Below, in pieces: positions 12,926-26,814 of a stretch of 64,000 nt of DNA. This DNA comes from Synaphobranchus kaupii (taxonomy: Eukaryota > Chordata > Actinopteri > Anguilliformes > Synaphobranchidae), in NCBI GenBank assembly GCA_029718625.1, contig CM056389.1, forward strand, positions 19,679,147-19,743,146. The letters run 5' to 3'. A model generated the notes under the pieces. The model was not told the origin of the DNA. It ran no database searches and worked only from the letters and a program-made list of their open reading frames with translations. Numbering within the stretch: position 1 is the stretch's first letter; the number at the start of each line of letters is the position of its first letter. The position numbers and the translations under genes are program-made.

Positions 12926-14289
12926 CTGGGTCTCCATCTACACAGTGTTAGCACAGCCACCACTAGTTACAGAGTAATAAGCAGAAGCTTATGCATATTT
13001 AAGAAGACATCTACTTTGTTTGTGTACACACTTATCCATTATATCTTATTTATGCAGTGTTTATGAATAGGCAGTGGAAATGGCCTCCATGTGGAAAATA
13101 GATGTTGAATCCCACTGTTTTAACCATTATGGATCTTCCTATGCCTGCAGTCTTGTTGGACTCATAATTCTGTCCTATTTAACGGTATGGCGCGGATGTG
13201 AAAGATTAATGCCTTTTTTTCCCCCACAGATATTTAAAAGGGAAAAATATCACTGCAACTAATTAAATCTTTTTGCTGGTAACTGCTTTTAAATATTTTC
13301 TATATCTAACCATAATACAGCTTGATTCCGTTTCATATGTGATAAAACGTAGGCCTACCATTTCAAATTCTGTTGTGCTCTGCAGAACTGGCACTACAAT
13401 TCCAATCAACCTTTTCACCAACACCTCATAAACATCGTAGATAAAAATTCTGAAATGAGAGATTGAGGTGAGGGAACCCATAAATGGATGCAGACTACAC
13501 AACAGTCCACTAGATTTAAAGAGTTTAAAAGATAGAAACGTAATATTGACATACAGGATTTCTGGACTGACAAGAGGACAAATACGACTGATGACTGACT
13601 TTGAAATCGTAAAGATAATGCAAGCAGTTGAGGGTATGAATGCTGATGTGCATACACTTTTCATATTAAACAGGACCTGACTGCACACACACAAGCACAC
13701 ACACACACAAACCCCATGCATCCTCTCTCTCTCTGTGAAAACCGAATCGGAATTCCGTAATTGATCAACACAAAAATCCGAGCTGCCAATCAAAACGGGA
13801 AACAATGTGGAGCGCATGGTCACGCTGGTGATTAACATTCTACGTAACCCGGGAGACCACACGCTCCGCATTCCTTCTAAGTTAAGCTGAAAATACCAAT
13901 CATGCTTAAGTTCCAGGAATGGACCCTCTGCTGGATCAATAGCAGGTGCAGAATTATGCTAAGTATGCAGAAGTCCAACATCAGAGATGCATGGTTGTGT
14001 GTATTGTGATACACAGGTTTTCTTTAGGTGCATTATGGCAGACCCATATTAGTCTGAATATATAATTTTCTCAATTAGATTTTCTGACCTGACACTAATA
14101 AAGAGTGATGCCTCTCAGCATTCTCTGTACTACCCATGATGCAATGCAATCAAAACACAGAAGTCTGCAAGAGTGAACCCTCTTGTTCTAAAATGTCCCA
14201 TTTGCTGACATCACATTACTAATGACACACCCTTGATAGAACACTCTCAGTCCCATACACTATAGGGCTTTGAAAAAGATCACTGGGAA
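12926..14289. other. No gene seen
   Basis: Open frames here (for example minus strand 13263-13871) resemble no known protein and cross a CA repeat. I treat the stretch as noncoding. Confidence 0.5.
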
Positions 14290-15260
14290 GGGGCTACTGG
14301 GAGGCTCATCCCATTTTGCCACCAGTTCTAGTCATTGGATGGACTCTATGGTCTGGTATTAAGGCACTAGTTCTAGTGCATGGTTTGACTCTATGGTGTG
14401 GTATTAAGGCACTAGTTCTAGTGCATGGATGGACTCTATGGTCTGGTATTAAGGCACTAGTTCTAGTGCATGGATGGACTCTGTGGTCTGATATTAAGGC
14501 ACTAGTTCTAGTGCATGGATGGACTCTATGGTCTGATATTAAGGCACTAGTTTTAGTCATGGATGGACTCTGTGGTCTGATATTAAGACACTAGTTCTAG
14601 TGCATGGATGGACTCTGTGGTCTGATATTAAGACACTAGTTCTAGTGCATGGATGGACTCTATGGTCTGACATTAAGACACTAGTTCTAGTGCATGGATA
14701 GACTCTGTGGTCTGATATTAAGACACTAGTTCTAGTGCATGGATGGACTCTATGGTCTGACATTAAGACACTAGTTCTAGTGCATGGATAGACTCTGGTC
14801 TGATATTAAGGCACAAGTTCTAGTGCATGGATGGACTCTATGGTCTGACATTAAGACACTAGTTCTAGTGCATGGATAGACTCTGTGGTCTGATATTAAG
14901 GCACAAGTTCTAGTGCATGGTTGAGCCCCAAGGTCTGACATTTAATTCCAACCATGCCAATGTGCCCCATAGCCCCGCAGGGCATTGCATAATTGGCGAC
15001 GGCATCACCCAGGGTTAGGGAGGGTTCAACTGGGCAGGTCCCCCCCCCCCCGTGAAGCGTGTTGCTCCAGCTCATGTATGTGCAAGCTTAGCTTTGCGTG
15101 CCCTGCGGCGTGGAAAGGAGTAGCCGGTGACATCACATGCTTCTACGCTCTGGTCACCTCGGCTGTGGAGGCTCTGCAGCGATAGCACGTTAGCATGGCT
15201 GTGTGGAACTGTGGGGGAGAAGCGATCCAATCAGGATTCAGATGGCATAGTGGTGTCCTG
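14290..15260 (+). repeat. SINE copy 3 carrying an internal minisatellite
   Basis: The left edge GGGGCTACTGGGAGGCTCAT matches the head of the SINE at 29964. The right part, from TGCATGGTTGAGCC at ~14913 through GCATCACCCAGGGTTAGGGA, matches the SINE body. Between them the head block has been expanded into a 45-bp array. The right boundary is uncertain. Confidence 0.6.
14325..14935. repeat. 45-bp minisatellite derived from SINE head
   Basis: The unit is about TTCTAGTGCATGGATGGACT, then CTATGGTCTGATATTAAGGC and ACTAG. About 13-14 copies alternate between TATGGTCTGACATTAAGACA and TGTGGTCTGATATTAAGACA types in the second half, so part of the array is a two-unit higher-order repeat. Confidence 0.93.
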
Positions 15261-15637
15261 TGACTCACCCCCCCCCCCCCAGCCCAGCCTAGCCAAGCCC
15301 CCAGCTCGGGTTAGGGTTGCATTCTGGGAGCCTCGCTGCCATGCTCAGATAAGTGTGAAAGAATGCAGCCGCCGCTCCACGGGAACGCAGTTAATCGCTA
15401 AGCGGCTCGTTACCGTGCGCCGGCTGTGGCGCTGCGGTTCTCACGGAAGGTTGTCGCCGTCGTCAAGGCTCTGTAACCGCGTGTGGGGCACTCTACCCCT
15501 CCGATTACACGCACTGCTGCGCAGAACCACCCTCTCTCTCTCCTCTCTCCCCCTCTCCCTTCCTCCCTCTCTCTCTCTTCCTCACTCAAATTCAAATAAC
15601 TATCCTTATTTATAACTTTCCTTTCTTCACTTCCTCT

Positions 15638-15671
<34 letters not shown>

Positions 15672-16868
15672 CCCGCTGCATCTTTATGAGTAGCTGTAGC
15701 CATTGGCCCTCAAGCCCCCACCCTCTCCACCCACCCACCTGTAATACTGCAGCGAAGGCACTTTAAAGTAATTACGACGGAGGGCTGCTCTTACATCAGT
15801 TATTCTGCACAGACAGATCCAGCTCAGCACTGTTCCAGTCATGGGTTTGATTTACTCCCGGAGTCGCTTCAGTGGGCGCTGCCAAAAGTGGTTTGACAGT
15901 GTGATTGTGTTACTAATGTGAAACCATGGAAACGAGGGGGGGGGGGGGGGGGGTGATGAGGTCATCAACTCTCATTGCATGTTTTTATTATTTTTTTCAA
16001 AGCATGCTTTTCCCCATTTCTTTTTATTAAAACACATCCATGCTGCACCTCTGGACTGCACAGCGGTATTGAGCCTCCAGGGGGCGCTGGAGAAACACTT
16101 TGTCACCCTCTGTGGTCTATTTTCAGCTCAAGGCTGTTGTGCTAAAAAAGCCATCCTTTCCCAAAAAGAATCACTTGCTGACCTACAGCAAGTTATTTCT
16201 AAATGAAATGAGTTCTGGAGATCAATGGTAGAAACGGGCCGAAACAGTGTCCTGTCCACTGTGGGGGAGGTTATTTATAGCCCAGGCCCTGTTGGGTTAA
16301 CCTGCTGGGTTGCCCTGCTGGGTTGGGTCGCTCTGTAATAACAGAGTGTTGGGGTCATATTAATCACGGTCACAGATGGCCATGGGACGCCTGAGGATGT
16401 AGGCCTGCTGTCATTGGCTGTGCAGTGTCATGTGACCCTGTGACGTACGCCAATTACCCACGTGTCTAGGCCCTTGATCTCTTCTACCAGGCAAGATGGT
16501 GACTTCAAAGCAACATTGCTACAATGCCACACGTATGTTGGCAGGAGGTTATTGGAAAAACCTAACAATAACACAATGGAGTCAGCGAAGCATGATGCCA
16601 CTTCAATAATGTAGGAAAAAAACTTTTGAGGAACAAATCTTTCCAAAGAGGTAGTACATACCTGTTGAGCATATAGGCTGTTGGCTCAAAACCAGACTAT
16701 CAACAACAACACAATTCAACTGTCTTTGATTAATTCACTACAGGAAGGAGAGACGTGTTCTGCATGACAAGAAGATGACATTAATACATGATTTGTGATT
16801 TTTATTTTTTTTATTTTGCGTTGGACAGAAGCCTCACTCTTCTGGATTGGACAGTGGGGATTCCGGAT
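15261..16868. other. No gene seen; simple repeats
   Basis: Polypyrimidine at 15530-15668, and a poly-G run at ~15937-15953. No exon recognised. Confidence 0.5.
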
Positions 16869-16946
16869 CGTGAACAGTGGGGATTCTATCGTCCAATTGG
16901 GAACAGTGGTGTTCCCGATTGGACGATAGAATCCCCACTGTTCACG
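16869..16946. repeat. Near-perfect hairpin, 36-bp arms, 6-nt loop
   Basis: The left arm 16869-16904 and right arm 16911-16946 are inverse complements with one mismatch. The core is GGGGATTCTATCGTCCAAT against ATTGGACGATAGAATCCCC, and the loop is AGTGGT. Confidence 0.9.
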
Positions 16947-17974
16947 ATTGGACCATAGAATGCTCGTCTCGTCCATCGCGATCCGGCCTCGGCACACTGG
17001 AAGCCCCCAAAAAGAAGAGCCGTACAGCCATTTCCTGTCTGGTTCCCCATTTCCAGTCTGGTTCCGATCTCACGACTACACACTGAGCATCAATCTTCTC
17101 ACCATTAAGAACAAGAGAACATAAGAACCCATAACGACGAGAACAGGCCATTCAGCCCACCGTTTAACATCAGACATCCAGCACTGAGTCAGGCCTGTAT
17201 ACTCTACTACGTGACCAGGCCAAACTGATCCAGGAATATCTCTGTTTCAAAGTGACCAGAGAAGACGATTAAAGATGGCCGCAGAGAATTAACAAAAAAA
17301 TGGAAATCCAGAGAACAGGGGAGGTACAAGAGAGAGGGGAAAACAAAATCTGTACTCTTGAAGGAAACTAAATTTGTGTAGAAAAAGAGAATTTCACGGG
17401 TGGCATCCATCCTGTTGAGAAACGGACATCTGTGTCGCAGTGGAGAGGATCGAAATTAAGCGACCGGCCCTGGGGGGGGGGGGGGGGGGGGGGGGGGCTG
17501 TGCTACCTTCTCCAATCATACCAGGATCAATCAAAAACCCATCAGCCTTTTTCCCCCCCGAGATGCATGCAGAACATTTCCGGATTGTTCTACCACATTA
17601 AGTCTGTGAATAGCCTCTCCACCCCGGCCCCCCCCCCGCCCCCCGTCTCTTCACCAGGCTTTGTCTCTTTTCCTTTTTTATTCACCCCTTTCTTTTCTCC
17701 CTCCTCCTGCAGAAAGGTACGTTGTGTGCCGTGTCGTTACAGTTTCCTTTTTGTATGTAAAATAGCGAGAACAAAAAAAAAATCCATTAAGGGAAAGGTT
17801 AAGCTGGTGACACCCGCAGTCAGGTAAGCAACTCTCGCTCGCCAGCGGGTTTTATCGCTGAGACGGGGCTCCGCGCGGCCGGGTGGGCGGAGTCGGCCGG
17901 CGGCGAGCGACCGTCAGAGTGAGTCAAGCGCATCTGAGCCGGGTAACGATGGTCGCTCGCGTGTGTGCTGCGTG

Positions 17975-18020
<46 letters not shown>

Positions 18021-18128
18021 CGCTGAGACAGACTCAAGAGGTAAAGATCCAACAGTGAACAGCTGTGGCACCAAAATGGTGGGCTGGGAACCACAGTGAG
18101 GGTTGAAGGAAAAAGGCACAGCGTCGGA

Positions 18129-18198
<70 letters not shown>

Positions 18199-19030
18199 AG
18201 TGGGTGAGTGGGTGGGTGGGGGGCTTGGAACTACTCATATGAAAGATTAAGGTAGGGCATGAGGCAACACATTAAAATGATTACTTAGCACATAATTAAA
18301 CATTTCCCACTGACATCCACACCAGTCCATTAAACAAAACAACCTGCCTGTCACAGTGCATGGACAAGGCTGCAGTGTAAATACAGTAGCTTAGCTTTTA
18401 AGAGTAACATTTCAAAAATAACATTTTAATTCCGTATTTGAACTGGTGCAGCCGGGCTAAACTTCAATAACAGATTGTATTAAAAAAGAAGGATTCTCTC
18501 ATTAACAGGGTCTTGGGCTCAGAAAGTTGGAGGACCGCGGGGTGACATTTTCCGTGCAAAAGTTATAACCAAAACAAACGCTGCTGGCTTTTTACGGATG
18601 AAAGCCATGTCCCAAGTGAGGCCCAACGTAATGACCTGCTTCTCAGGACTGGAGGGAATAACTGGACAAGAACAGAAATAACAGCCAGCAGCCGGAATGC
18701 ACCGGAATAATCATGCCTTTGCTCTGCCTCCATGGATTCCCCCCGTTTGCAGGGTTTCTGGAGACGACTACAGAGAGAGGTCGCAAAACCGAAGGCGGCT
18801 TATCACGGCTCTCCCTTTTCAGCCGTGAGGCGCCACCGGCGAATCGGAAAATGCCATCCATACGGCGTGATTGTTTGATTGGCTGCTTTCCTGTTCTGGA
18901 GAGAAAAAAAAAAATCAGCCGATATACATTTTCCCCATATTGTTCCAGATATCAAGAAGAGCTCGACCTAGTTCTGAACTTTCTTATTTCAGGGACTCCG
19001 TCCCTGGATTCATGCTCGGTGATTTCCATG
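16947..19030. other. No gene seen; poly-G and GT arrays
   Basis: G26 at 17472-17497; (GT)n at 17978-18016 and 18129-18195. 17108-17205 resembles 7036-7105. 18700-18860 has an open frame without any recognisable family. Confidence 0.5.
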
Positions 19031-19260
19031 CATAGTAATAGCTGGATTTACCTAGCGCTTCACATGAGCTGAAAGTGCTTCACAGCGAATGGGGGAGAAG
19101 CTCATTCCAGACACCCCTCCCCCCCACCGCGCGGCGGCCATTTTGTGCCAGAACTCTCACCACACATCAGCTGAGGTGGAGAGGGAGGGAGATACTGAGA
19201 GTGATTTGGTGGCCAGATTGTGCGACTGGGGAGGGGAGTTTGGCCAGGAGACAGGAAACA
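19031..19260. repeat. Probable dispersed repeat fragment
   Basis: The segment from GATTTACCTAGCGCTTCACA to GGCCAGATTGTGCGACTGG resembles a repeat I recall as common in fish genomes. No internal copy in this window allows confirmation. Confidence 0.35.
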
Positions 19261-19296
19261 CCTTACTCTGCAATAGTATTAGTAGTAGTAGTAATA

Positions 19297-19837
19297 CACT
19301 GCCTGGCCAAAAAAAAAGTCGCCGTTGCACTCGTCATGCATAGTGCCCACTGTACAAGCCTCTGGAGGCAGTGTTATGATCTGGGGTTGCTTCAATTGGT
19401 CAGGTCTAGGCTCAACAATGTTATGCAGCAATAAAATGAAGTCAGCTGAGTACCTGAATGTACTGAATGGCCAGGTTATCCCATCAATGGGCATATTCCA
19501 GGACGACAATGCCAAGATTCATCGGGCTCAAACTCAAAGAGTGGTTCAGGGAGCATGATGAATCATTTTCACACATGAATTGGCCACCAGAGTCCTGATT
19601 TTAACCCCATTGGACAGTCTTTGGGATGTGCTGGAGAAGACTTTACGGAGTGGTTCGACTCTCCCGTCGTCAATACAAGATGTCAGCCAAAAATGAATGC
19701 AACTCTGGACGGAAATAAATGTTGTGACGTTGCATAAGGTTGTCGAAACAATGCCACGACGAATGCGCACCGTAATCAAAGCTAAAGGCGGTCCAACGAA
19801 ATATTAGAGTGTGCGACCTTATTTAGCCCAGGCAGTG
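19297..19837 (+). mobile_element. Internally deleted Tc1-like transposon
   Basis: The left end CACTGCCTGGCCAAAAAAAA and right end GCCCAGGCAGTG are inverted terminal sequences, each flanked by TA (19295-19296, 19838-19839), the Tc1/mariner target. Between them the frame at 19325-19558 shows transposase catalytic-core residues (GGSVMIWGCFNWSGLG, FQDDNAKIH), and the later sequence in a second frame reads LWDVLEKTLRSG-like. The N-terminal DNA-binding region is missing and the frame is broken, so it cannot be active. Trinucleotide repeat flanks both sides. Confidence 0.9.
19325..19790 (+). pseudogene. Tc1 transposase remnant
   Basis: This is the C-terminal half of a DDE transposase. The GGSVMIWGCF block lies near 19364-19393 and the FQDDNA block near 19497-19514, with a frame change and stop at ~19556. 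The N-terminal helix-turn-helix part is deleted. Confidence 0.85.
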
Positions 19838-19839
19838 TA

Positions 19840-20310
19840 CTACAGTAGTAGTCGTAATAGTAGTAACAGTAATCGCAGTGGTAGTAGCAGTATTAACAGT
19901 AATAGTTGCAGTAGCAGAAATAGTAGTTGTTGGATCAGCAGTAATAGTAGCAACAGTAATCGCAGTGGTAGTAGCAGTATTAACAGTAATAGTTGCAGTA
20001 GCAGTAATAGTAGTTGTAGGATTAGCAGTAATAGTAGGAACAGTAATAGCAGTGGTAGTAGCAGTATTAACAGTAATAGTTGCAGTAGCAGTAGTTGTAG
20101 GATTAGCAGTAATAGTAGGAACAGTAATAGCAGTGGTAGTAGCAGTATTAACAGTAATAGTTGCAGTAGCAGTAATAGTAGTTGTAGGATTAGCAGTAAT
20201 AGTAGGAACAGTAATAGCAGTGGCAGTAGTAGTATTAATAGCAATAGTTGTAGTAGTAGTAGTGATATTAGTTGTAGGAGCAGCAGTAATAGTAGTAATT
20301 GTAGCATTCA
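19840..20310. repeat. AGT/AAC-type trinucleotide array with 87-bp period
   Basis: The array consists of AGT, AGC, AAT and AAC triplets in phase. A block of 29 triplets, GTAGTAGCAGTATTAACAGT onward, recurs about five times with small changes. It continues the AGT triplets left of the Tc1 element. Confidence 0.93.
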
Positions 20311-22259
<1,949 letters not shown>

Positions 22260-23024
22260 CATAGATATAGAACCATAGATGTGACATACATCATAGTTTA
22301 GTGGCATAATTTCTGAGACCATACCCAGGTGAGATGGTGGCCAGTAACCATGGTTTCATATCTATGAGTCAATTGTCAACTATCTGGCTTCTGAGACCCG
22401 ATTATGACATCACAGTGGGTTAGAAAGCACAAGACACTTTTGCCATTGGTTCCTATTGGGCGCTTTCAGTAACTGAGCGGCTCAGCTTCGCTCAGAGCGA
22501 AGAATGCACTTAACGGGTTGCTCCGTTTCGCTCACTCTGAACTGCTCGGAGCGTTGCTGGGCACTTTTGGATGTGGATCAGAGAGGAGCAATATGGAAGT
22601 ACGTTGTTAGCTATGGACCCAAGTAACGTTATACTAGCTAATGCTAACAGTCGTTTCGAACAGCTAACGTTAACTATCTAACTAAAAGCTAAACTGATTA
22701 AACGATCGTGTTCAGCCGCTGCTTCCTCCCCCTCCCCCATTCAAGAAAGCGCACAACACTGAATTTCTCATGGCCATTTTAACAAACTCAGACAGTTGTT
22801 GACAGTTGCTCAGCGCTCATGCAGAGCAGAACGTTAACTGATTCAAAAATCCGCTCAGTGCTCACACTGACAATTCTCACCGTGAGCGCTCAGTTACTTA
22901 ACGCGCCCATTACAGCTGGCTAGGAACTGTACCCAGGTAAGATGGCTGCCAAATTGTTCCATTTCAGAATTCCAAATTACTATTACACTACATGAAATGT
23001 CACATCTATGGTTCTATATCTATG
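22260..23024. mobile_element. hAT-like MITE, copy A (interrupted)
   Basis: The ends CATAGATATAGAACCATAG and CTATGGTTCTATATCTATG are inverted. Flanks GTTAGGGA and GTTAGGAA form a near-perfect 8-bp target duplication. The interior matches 48426-48725 except that a 451-bp element is inserted at 22458-22908. Confidence 0.9.
22458..22908. mobile_element. Second MITE nested in the first
   Basis: The left end GGGCGCTTTCAGTAACTGAG is inversely matched by the right end CTCAGTTACTTAACGCGCCC. ATT lies on both sides as a 3-bp target duplication. Comparison with the uninterrupted copy at 48426-48725 defines the insertion exactly. GC-box-like GAGCG/CGCTC motifs repeat inside. The superfamily is uncertain; a 3-bp duplication points toward PIF/Harbinger. 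Confidence 0.85.
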
Positions 23025-24089
23025 GTTAGGAAAAGGTTGCGGGTTTGATTCCCAGGCGGGGCACTGCAGTTGCAGCGCCTGAGGGAATTTATTTATAAGG
23101 CTTATACGTAAATACACAGTTCTAGAAATGGACAGTATTTTAAAATGTAAGCTATAACTAAATGTAATGCATATGTAACACATATAGCTAGTTTCACACA
23201 CTACTATCGCTATATCTGCCTTGATTAAGTAACAATAAGCAAGAGGATCAAATCAGGAATGCAGCTAAAATGAGATGTCATCATGAGCTCCAATGCTGTT
23301 CCAGCCCCTCCCACGTGCCCCCCCCACCCCCCCATCCCCGCAGGAGAGAGACAGATGATGCGTCTGAATCCATCCATGATGACGGATCAGAACGTCGAGC
23401 GCACAAACGCTTACAGCCTCAAACAAAAACACACAAAGGCGCCCGACATCACAGTGGCAAAGGTGAGACCAGTAAATGTATTCCATTATAAAGGTTTATT
23501 AGTGGCTATAAAAGTTTACTACTTGTTTTATCATTGTCATTTCGGTGCATAATTTTTCTGTGTTTAACTACTCCAGACAGATCCACGACAACTGTAAAAA
23601 CTGCTGAAGGATTCACAAAAGCAGTGTGGCTTGGACCACTAGAATCTCTGATTAAGATGTCCAAATCCGTTAGAAACTGGTTACATGCTACAGTCCCGGG
23701 AACGGCGCTTGAACACAGCTACAAAGAGTCAATTGGATACTCCAAATTAGGGTGGAAATTGGACATACTCAGCCCCGCATTGGGTGCCAAATTAAGAAAA
23801 AAAAAGTTTTTAAAAACCAAACAATTTAAATCAAACGTATTTCTAAGAAAACCAAGCAGAGAGACCAATCAGAAAACTGAGCACAATGTGTACTGGCGAA
23901 GGCAATTATAAAAAATAATAATAAATAAAAACGGATCTAAAAGCACGGAATTATGGAACACTACTTAGATGTTTTAAATGCCTAATATGGAGACATGTTT
24001 ACTTTCCAGGAATATATTTCTATTTTTGCCTCACAGTAAATAAAGATATCTAACATGAAATATACTCAGTGACAGCAGCACAGGGAGAG
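23025..24089. other. No gene seen; SINE-like pieces
   Basis: 23036-23075 has a promoter box B-like GGGTTTGATTCCCAGG that may be a SINE relic. No exon recognised. Confidence 0.4.
23729..23800 (+). repeat. SINE 3' tail fragment
   Basis: ATTGGATACTCCAAATTAGG followed by GTGGAAATTGGACATACTC and an A-rich end matches the tails of the SINEs at 8411 (-) and 29964 (+). Sequence upstream could be a diverged body. Confidence 0.6.
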
Positions 24090-24209
24090 GAGGGTAAAGA
24101 GGGGAAAAGAGTGCGTAGAGAGAAAGAGAGAGAGGGAGGGAGAGAGTGATGGGGACAGAGAGACAGGTAGAGCGAGAGAGAGGGAGGGATGGGAGAGAGT
24201 GATGGGGAC

Positions 24210-24260
<51 letters not shown>

Positions 24261-25511
24261 GGATAGGAGAGAGAGTGATGGGGACAGAGAGAGAGGGAGA
24301 GACAGGTAGAGAGAGGGAGGGATGGGAAAGAGGGGGGGAGAAAAAGTGAGAGTGAGGGGGACAGAGAGAGAGAGGGAGGGGGACAGAGAGAGAGTGTAGG
24401 ACAGAGGGAGGGGAGAGAGAGTAAGGGGGACAGAGAGAGAGAGAGGGAGGGGGAAAGAGAGAGAGTGTGGGACAGAGGGAGGGGGAGAGAGAGTAAGGGG
24501 GGACAGAGAGAGGGAGGGGGAAAGAGAGAGAGTGTGGGACAGAGGGAGGGGAGAGAGAGTAAGGGGACAGAGAGAGAGGGAGGGGGAAAGAGAGAGTGTG
24601 TGGGACAGAGGGAGGGGAGAGACAGTAAGGGGGACAGAGAGAGAGAGAGAGGGGGAAAGAGAGAGAGAGGGGGACAGAGGGAGGGGAGAGAGAGAGGGAG
24701 GGGGGCAGAGAGAGGGAGGGGGGCAGAGAGAGAGAGGGAGGGGGAAAGAGAGAGAGGGAGGGACAGAGGGAGGGGAGAGAGAGTAAGGGGGGACAGAGAG
24801 AGAGGGGGAGGGGGAAAGAGAGAGAGTGTGGGACAGAGGGAGGGGGAGAGAGAGTAAGGGGGACAGAGAGAGAGAGGGAGGGGGGAAAGAGAGAGAGTGT
24901 GGGACAGAGAGAGGGGGAGAGAGAGTAAGGGGGACAGAGAGAGAGAGGGAGGGGGAAAGAGAGAGTGTGTGGGACAGAGGAGGGGAGAGACAGTAAGGGG
25001 GACAGAGAGAGAGGGGGAAAGAGAGAGAGAGGGGGACAGAGGGAGGGGAGAGAGAGAGGGAGGGGGGCAGAGAGAGATAGGGAGGGGGAAAGAGAGAGAG
25101 GGAGGGACAAAGGGAGGGGAGAGAGAGTAAGGGGGACAGAGAGAGAGGGGGAGGGGGAAAGAGAGAGAGTGTGGGACAGAGGGAGGGGAGAGAGAGAGGG
25201 AGGGGGGCAGAGAGAGATAGGGAGGGGGGAAAGAGAGAGAGGGAGGGACAAAGGGAGGGGAGAGAGAGTAAGGGGGGACAGAGAGAGAGGGGGAGGGGGA
25301 AAGAGAGAGAGTGTGGGACAGAGGGAGGGGAGGAGAGAGTAAGGGGGACAGAGAGAGAGAGGGAGGGGGAAAGAGAGAGAGTGTGGGACAGAGAGAGGGG
25401 AGAGAGAGTAAGGGGGACAGAGAGAGAGAGGGAGGGGGAAAGAGAGAGAGTGTGGGACAGAGGGGAGGGGAGAGACAGTAAGGGGGACAGAGAGAGAGAG
25501 AGAGAGCAGAC
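24090..25511. repeat. 1.4-kb polypurine (GA-rich) satellite-like tract
   Basis: Nearly every base is purine on the plus strand. Higher-order units of roughly 65-75 bp recur, each with GTGTGGGACAGAGGGAGGGG, then AGAGAGAGTAAGGGGGACAG. Very long apparent proline/serine/leucine proteins on the minus strand are artefacts of the period. Confidence 0.95.
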
Positions 25512-26814
25512 AGAAGCATTTCTCTGGGGGGGGAAAAAAATGGATCCTACATGCCCAGCACAGATGCATCATGGGAATGGTACAGGGCCAGGCTGACGCA
25601 CTTGGTTCTGAATGCTGTTGCTTTACTTCTGCAGCAGCGCGGCTCCACAGGGGGCGTCTGGAGACAGGCTCACTCACGTACAAGATGGACACGCAGGTGC
25701 TTTGATCACATGCACACAACACTGCGCCGAGGGAGGCCTGCATTCAGTCTGACTTTCAAATGCAAATGCAATTAAAATGGAAGCTGTAGTCTCCTTTCCT
25801 TCACAAATACCATTTGGCATGTTCATTCTGGTGATGAACAAAATAACTCAGCAACTGGGTTTGCATTTAATTGAGAGTTAACAAACGTCTGTCTGTTCCT
25901 AAATTAATCCAGGCCTGTATTATTCATTCACTTTCCAGATTACCGATGTGTTCGCGTCAAATTTCCATTCATACAGCTGCATATTGATCTACAGTCAGTC
26001 AGATGACTCAAATTGAAGAGTGTTTTCCCCAAACCTCACTGAGTCCAGTTTTGATAAATGCAAAAGCCACGCCAATTTAAAATAAACAAAAATCTCGATT
26101 TTATCAAAATTGGTAAAAAGAAAGCAGAGTGAGTTTTGGAAAAACACTCTTCAATTCTACACGGTGTTTTTAAAAAAAAAATGCAGAGTAGCACTGAAGC
26201 GCCATTCAAGTGACCATTTGGGCCACGGATCCTGCTCTGTAATGGCTGCCACGTTTCAGCAGTGAGTCGCACGGCGTTTGCCTTTCTTAATTCCCAGGGG
26301 ATCGCTGGGAGCTCTCTGTCGTTTAAGAGGCCTGAGCTCTGCAGAGCCTGGCGGTACGGCCTTGTTTGACGGATCGCTGTAGCAGGTGCGCTGGCAAGAG
26401 GCACAGCAGGGCTAACGGTCAAAAGACCAAACCCAAGCCATTCATCAGAAAAAAAAAAAAAAAAAAGCTGAAAAAATTCCTGTGGGCTTCATTTAGCGAG
26501 CAGGATTTACAGTAGTACCCAGCCTTTTATTCCCACTATTATGTCCACTGTAGACACCCTTATGGTAATGGAATATACTGCAAGCATATTGTATATACAG
26601 TATGTGGACTTTTTTTGAAAATATAACGCTAAATATATTTCACAACATATTGAAATATACTGCGAGAGCTATGTCCAGATCAAAAGAATAGTCAATAGCT
26701 TGATGATATATATTATTTCAGGATATCTACAGCATATTCCACATCTGGAAGGATGGCAGAAATACATCTGTGTTTGGGTTTAAAGTCAAATGAGGTATAC
26801 CATAGAAGAAGAAC
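25512..26814. other. No gene seen
   Basis: Mixed unique-looking sequence with an A-run at ~26448-26466. No exon or element identified. Confidence 0.45.

Noticed and set aside
13263..13871. 202-codon minus-strand frame
   Set aside because: It includes a CA microsatellite (CVCVCLCVC) and resembles no known protein; no splice or promoter context.
24031..25743. Very long minus-strand proline/serine/leucine-rich open frames
   Set aside because: They are produced by the polypurine satellite on the opposite strand; composition follows the repeat and there is no family resemblance.
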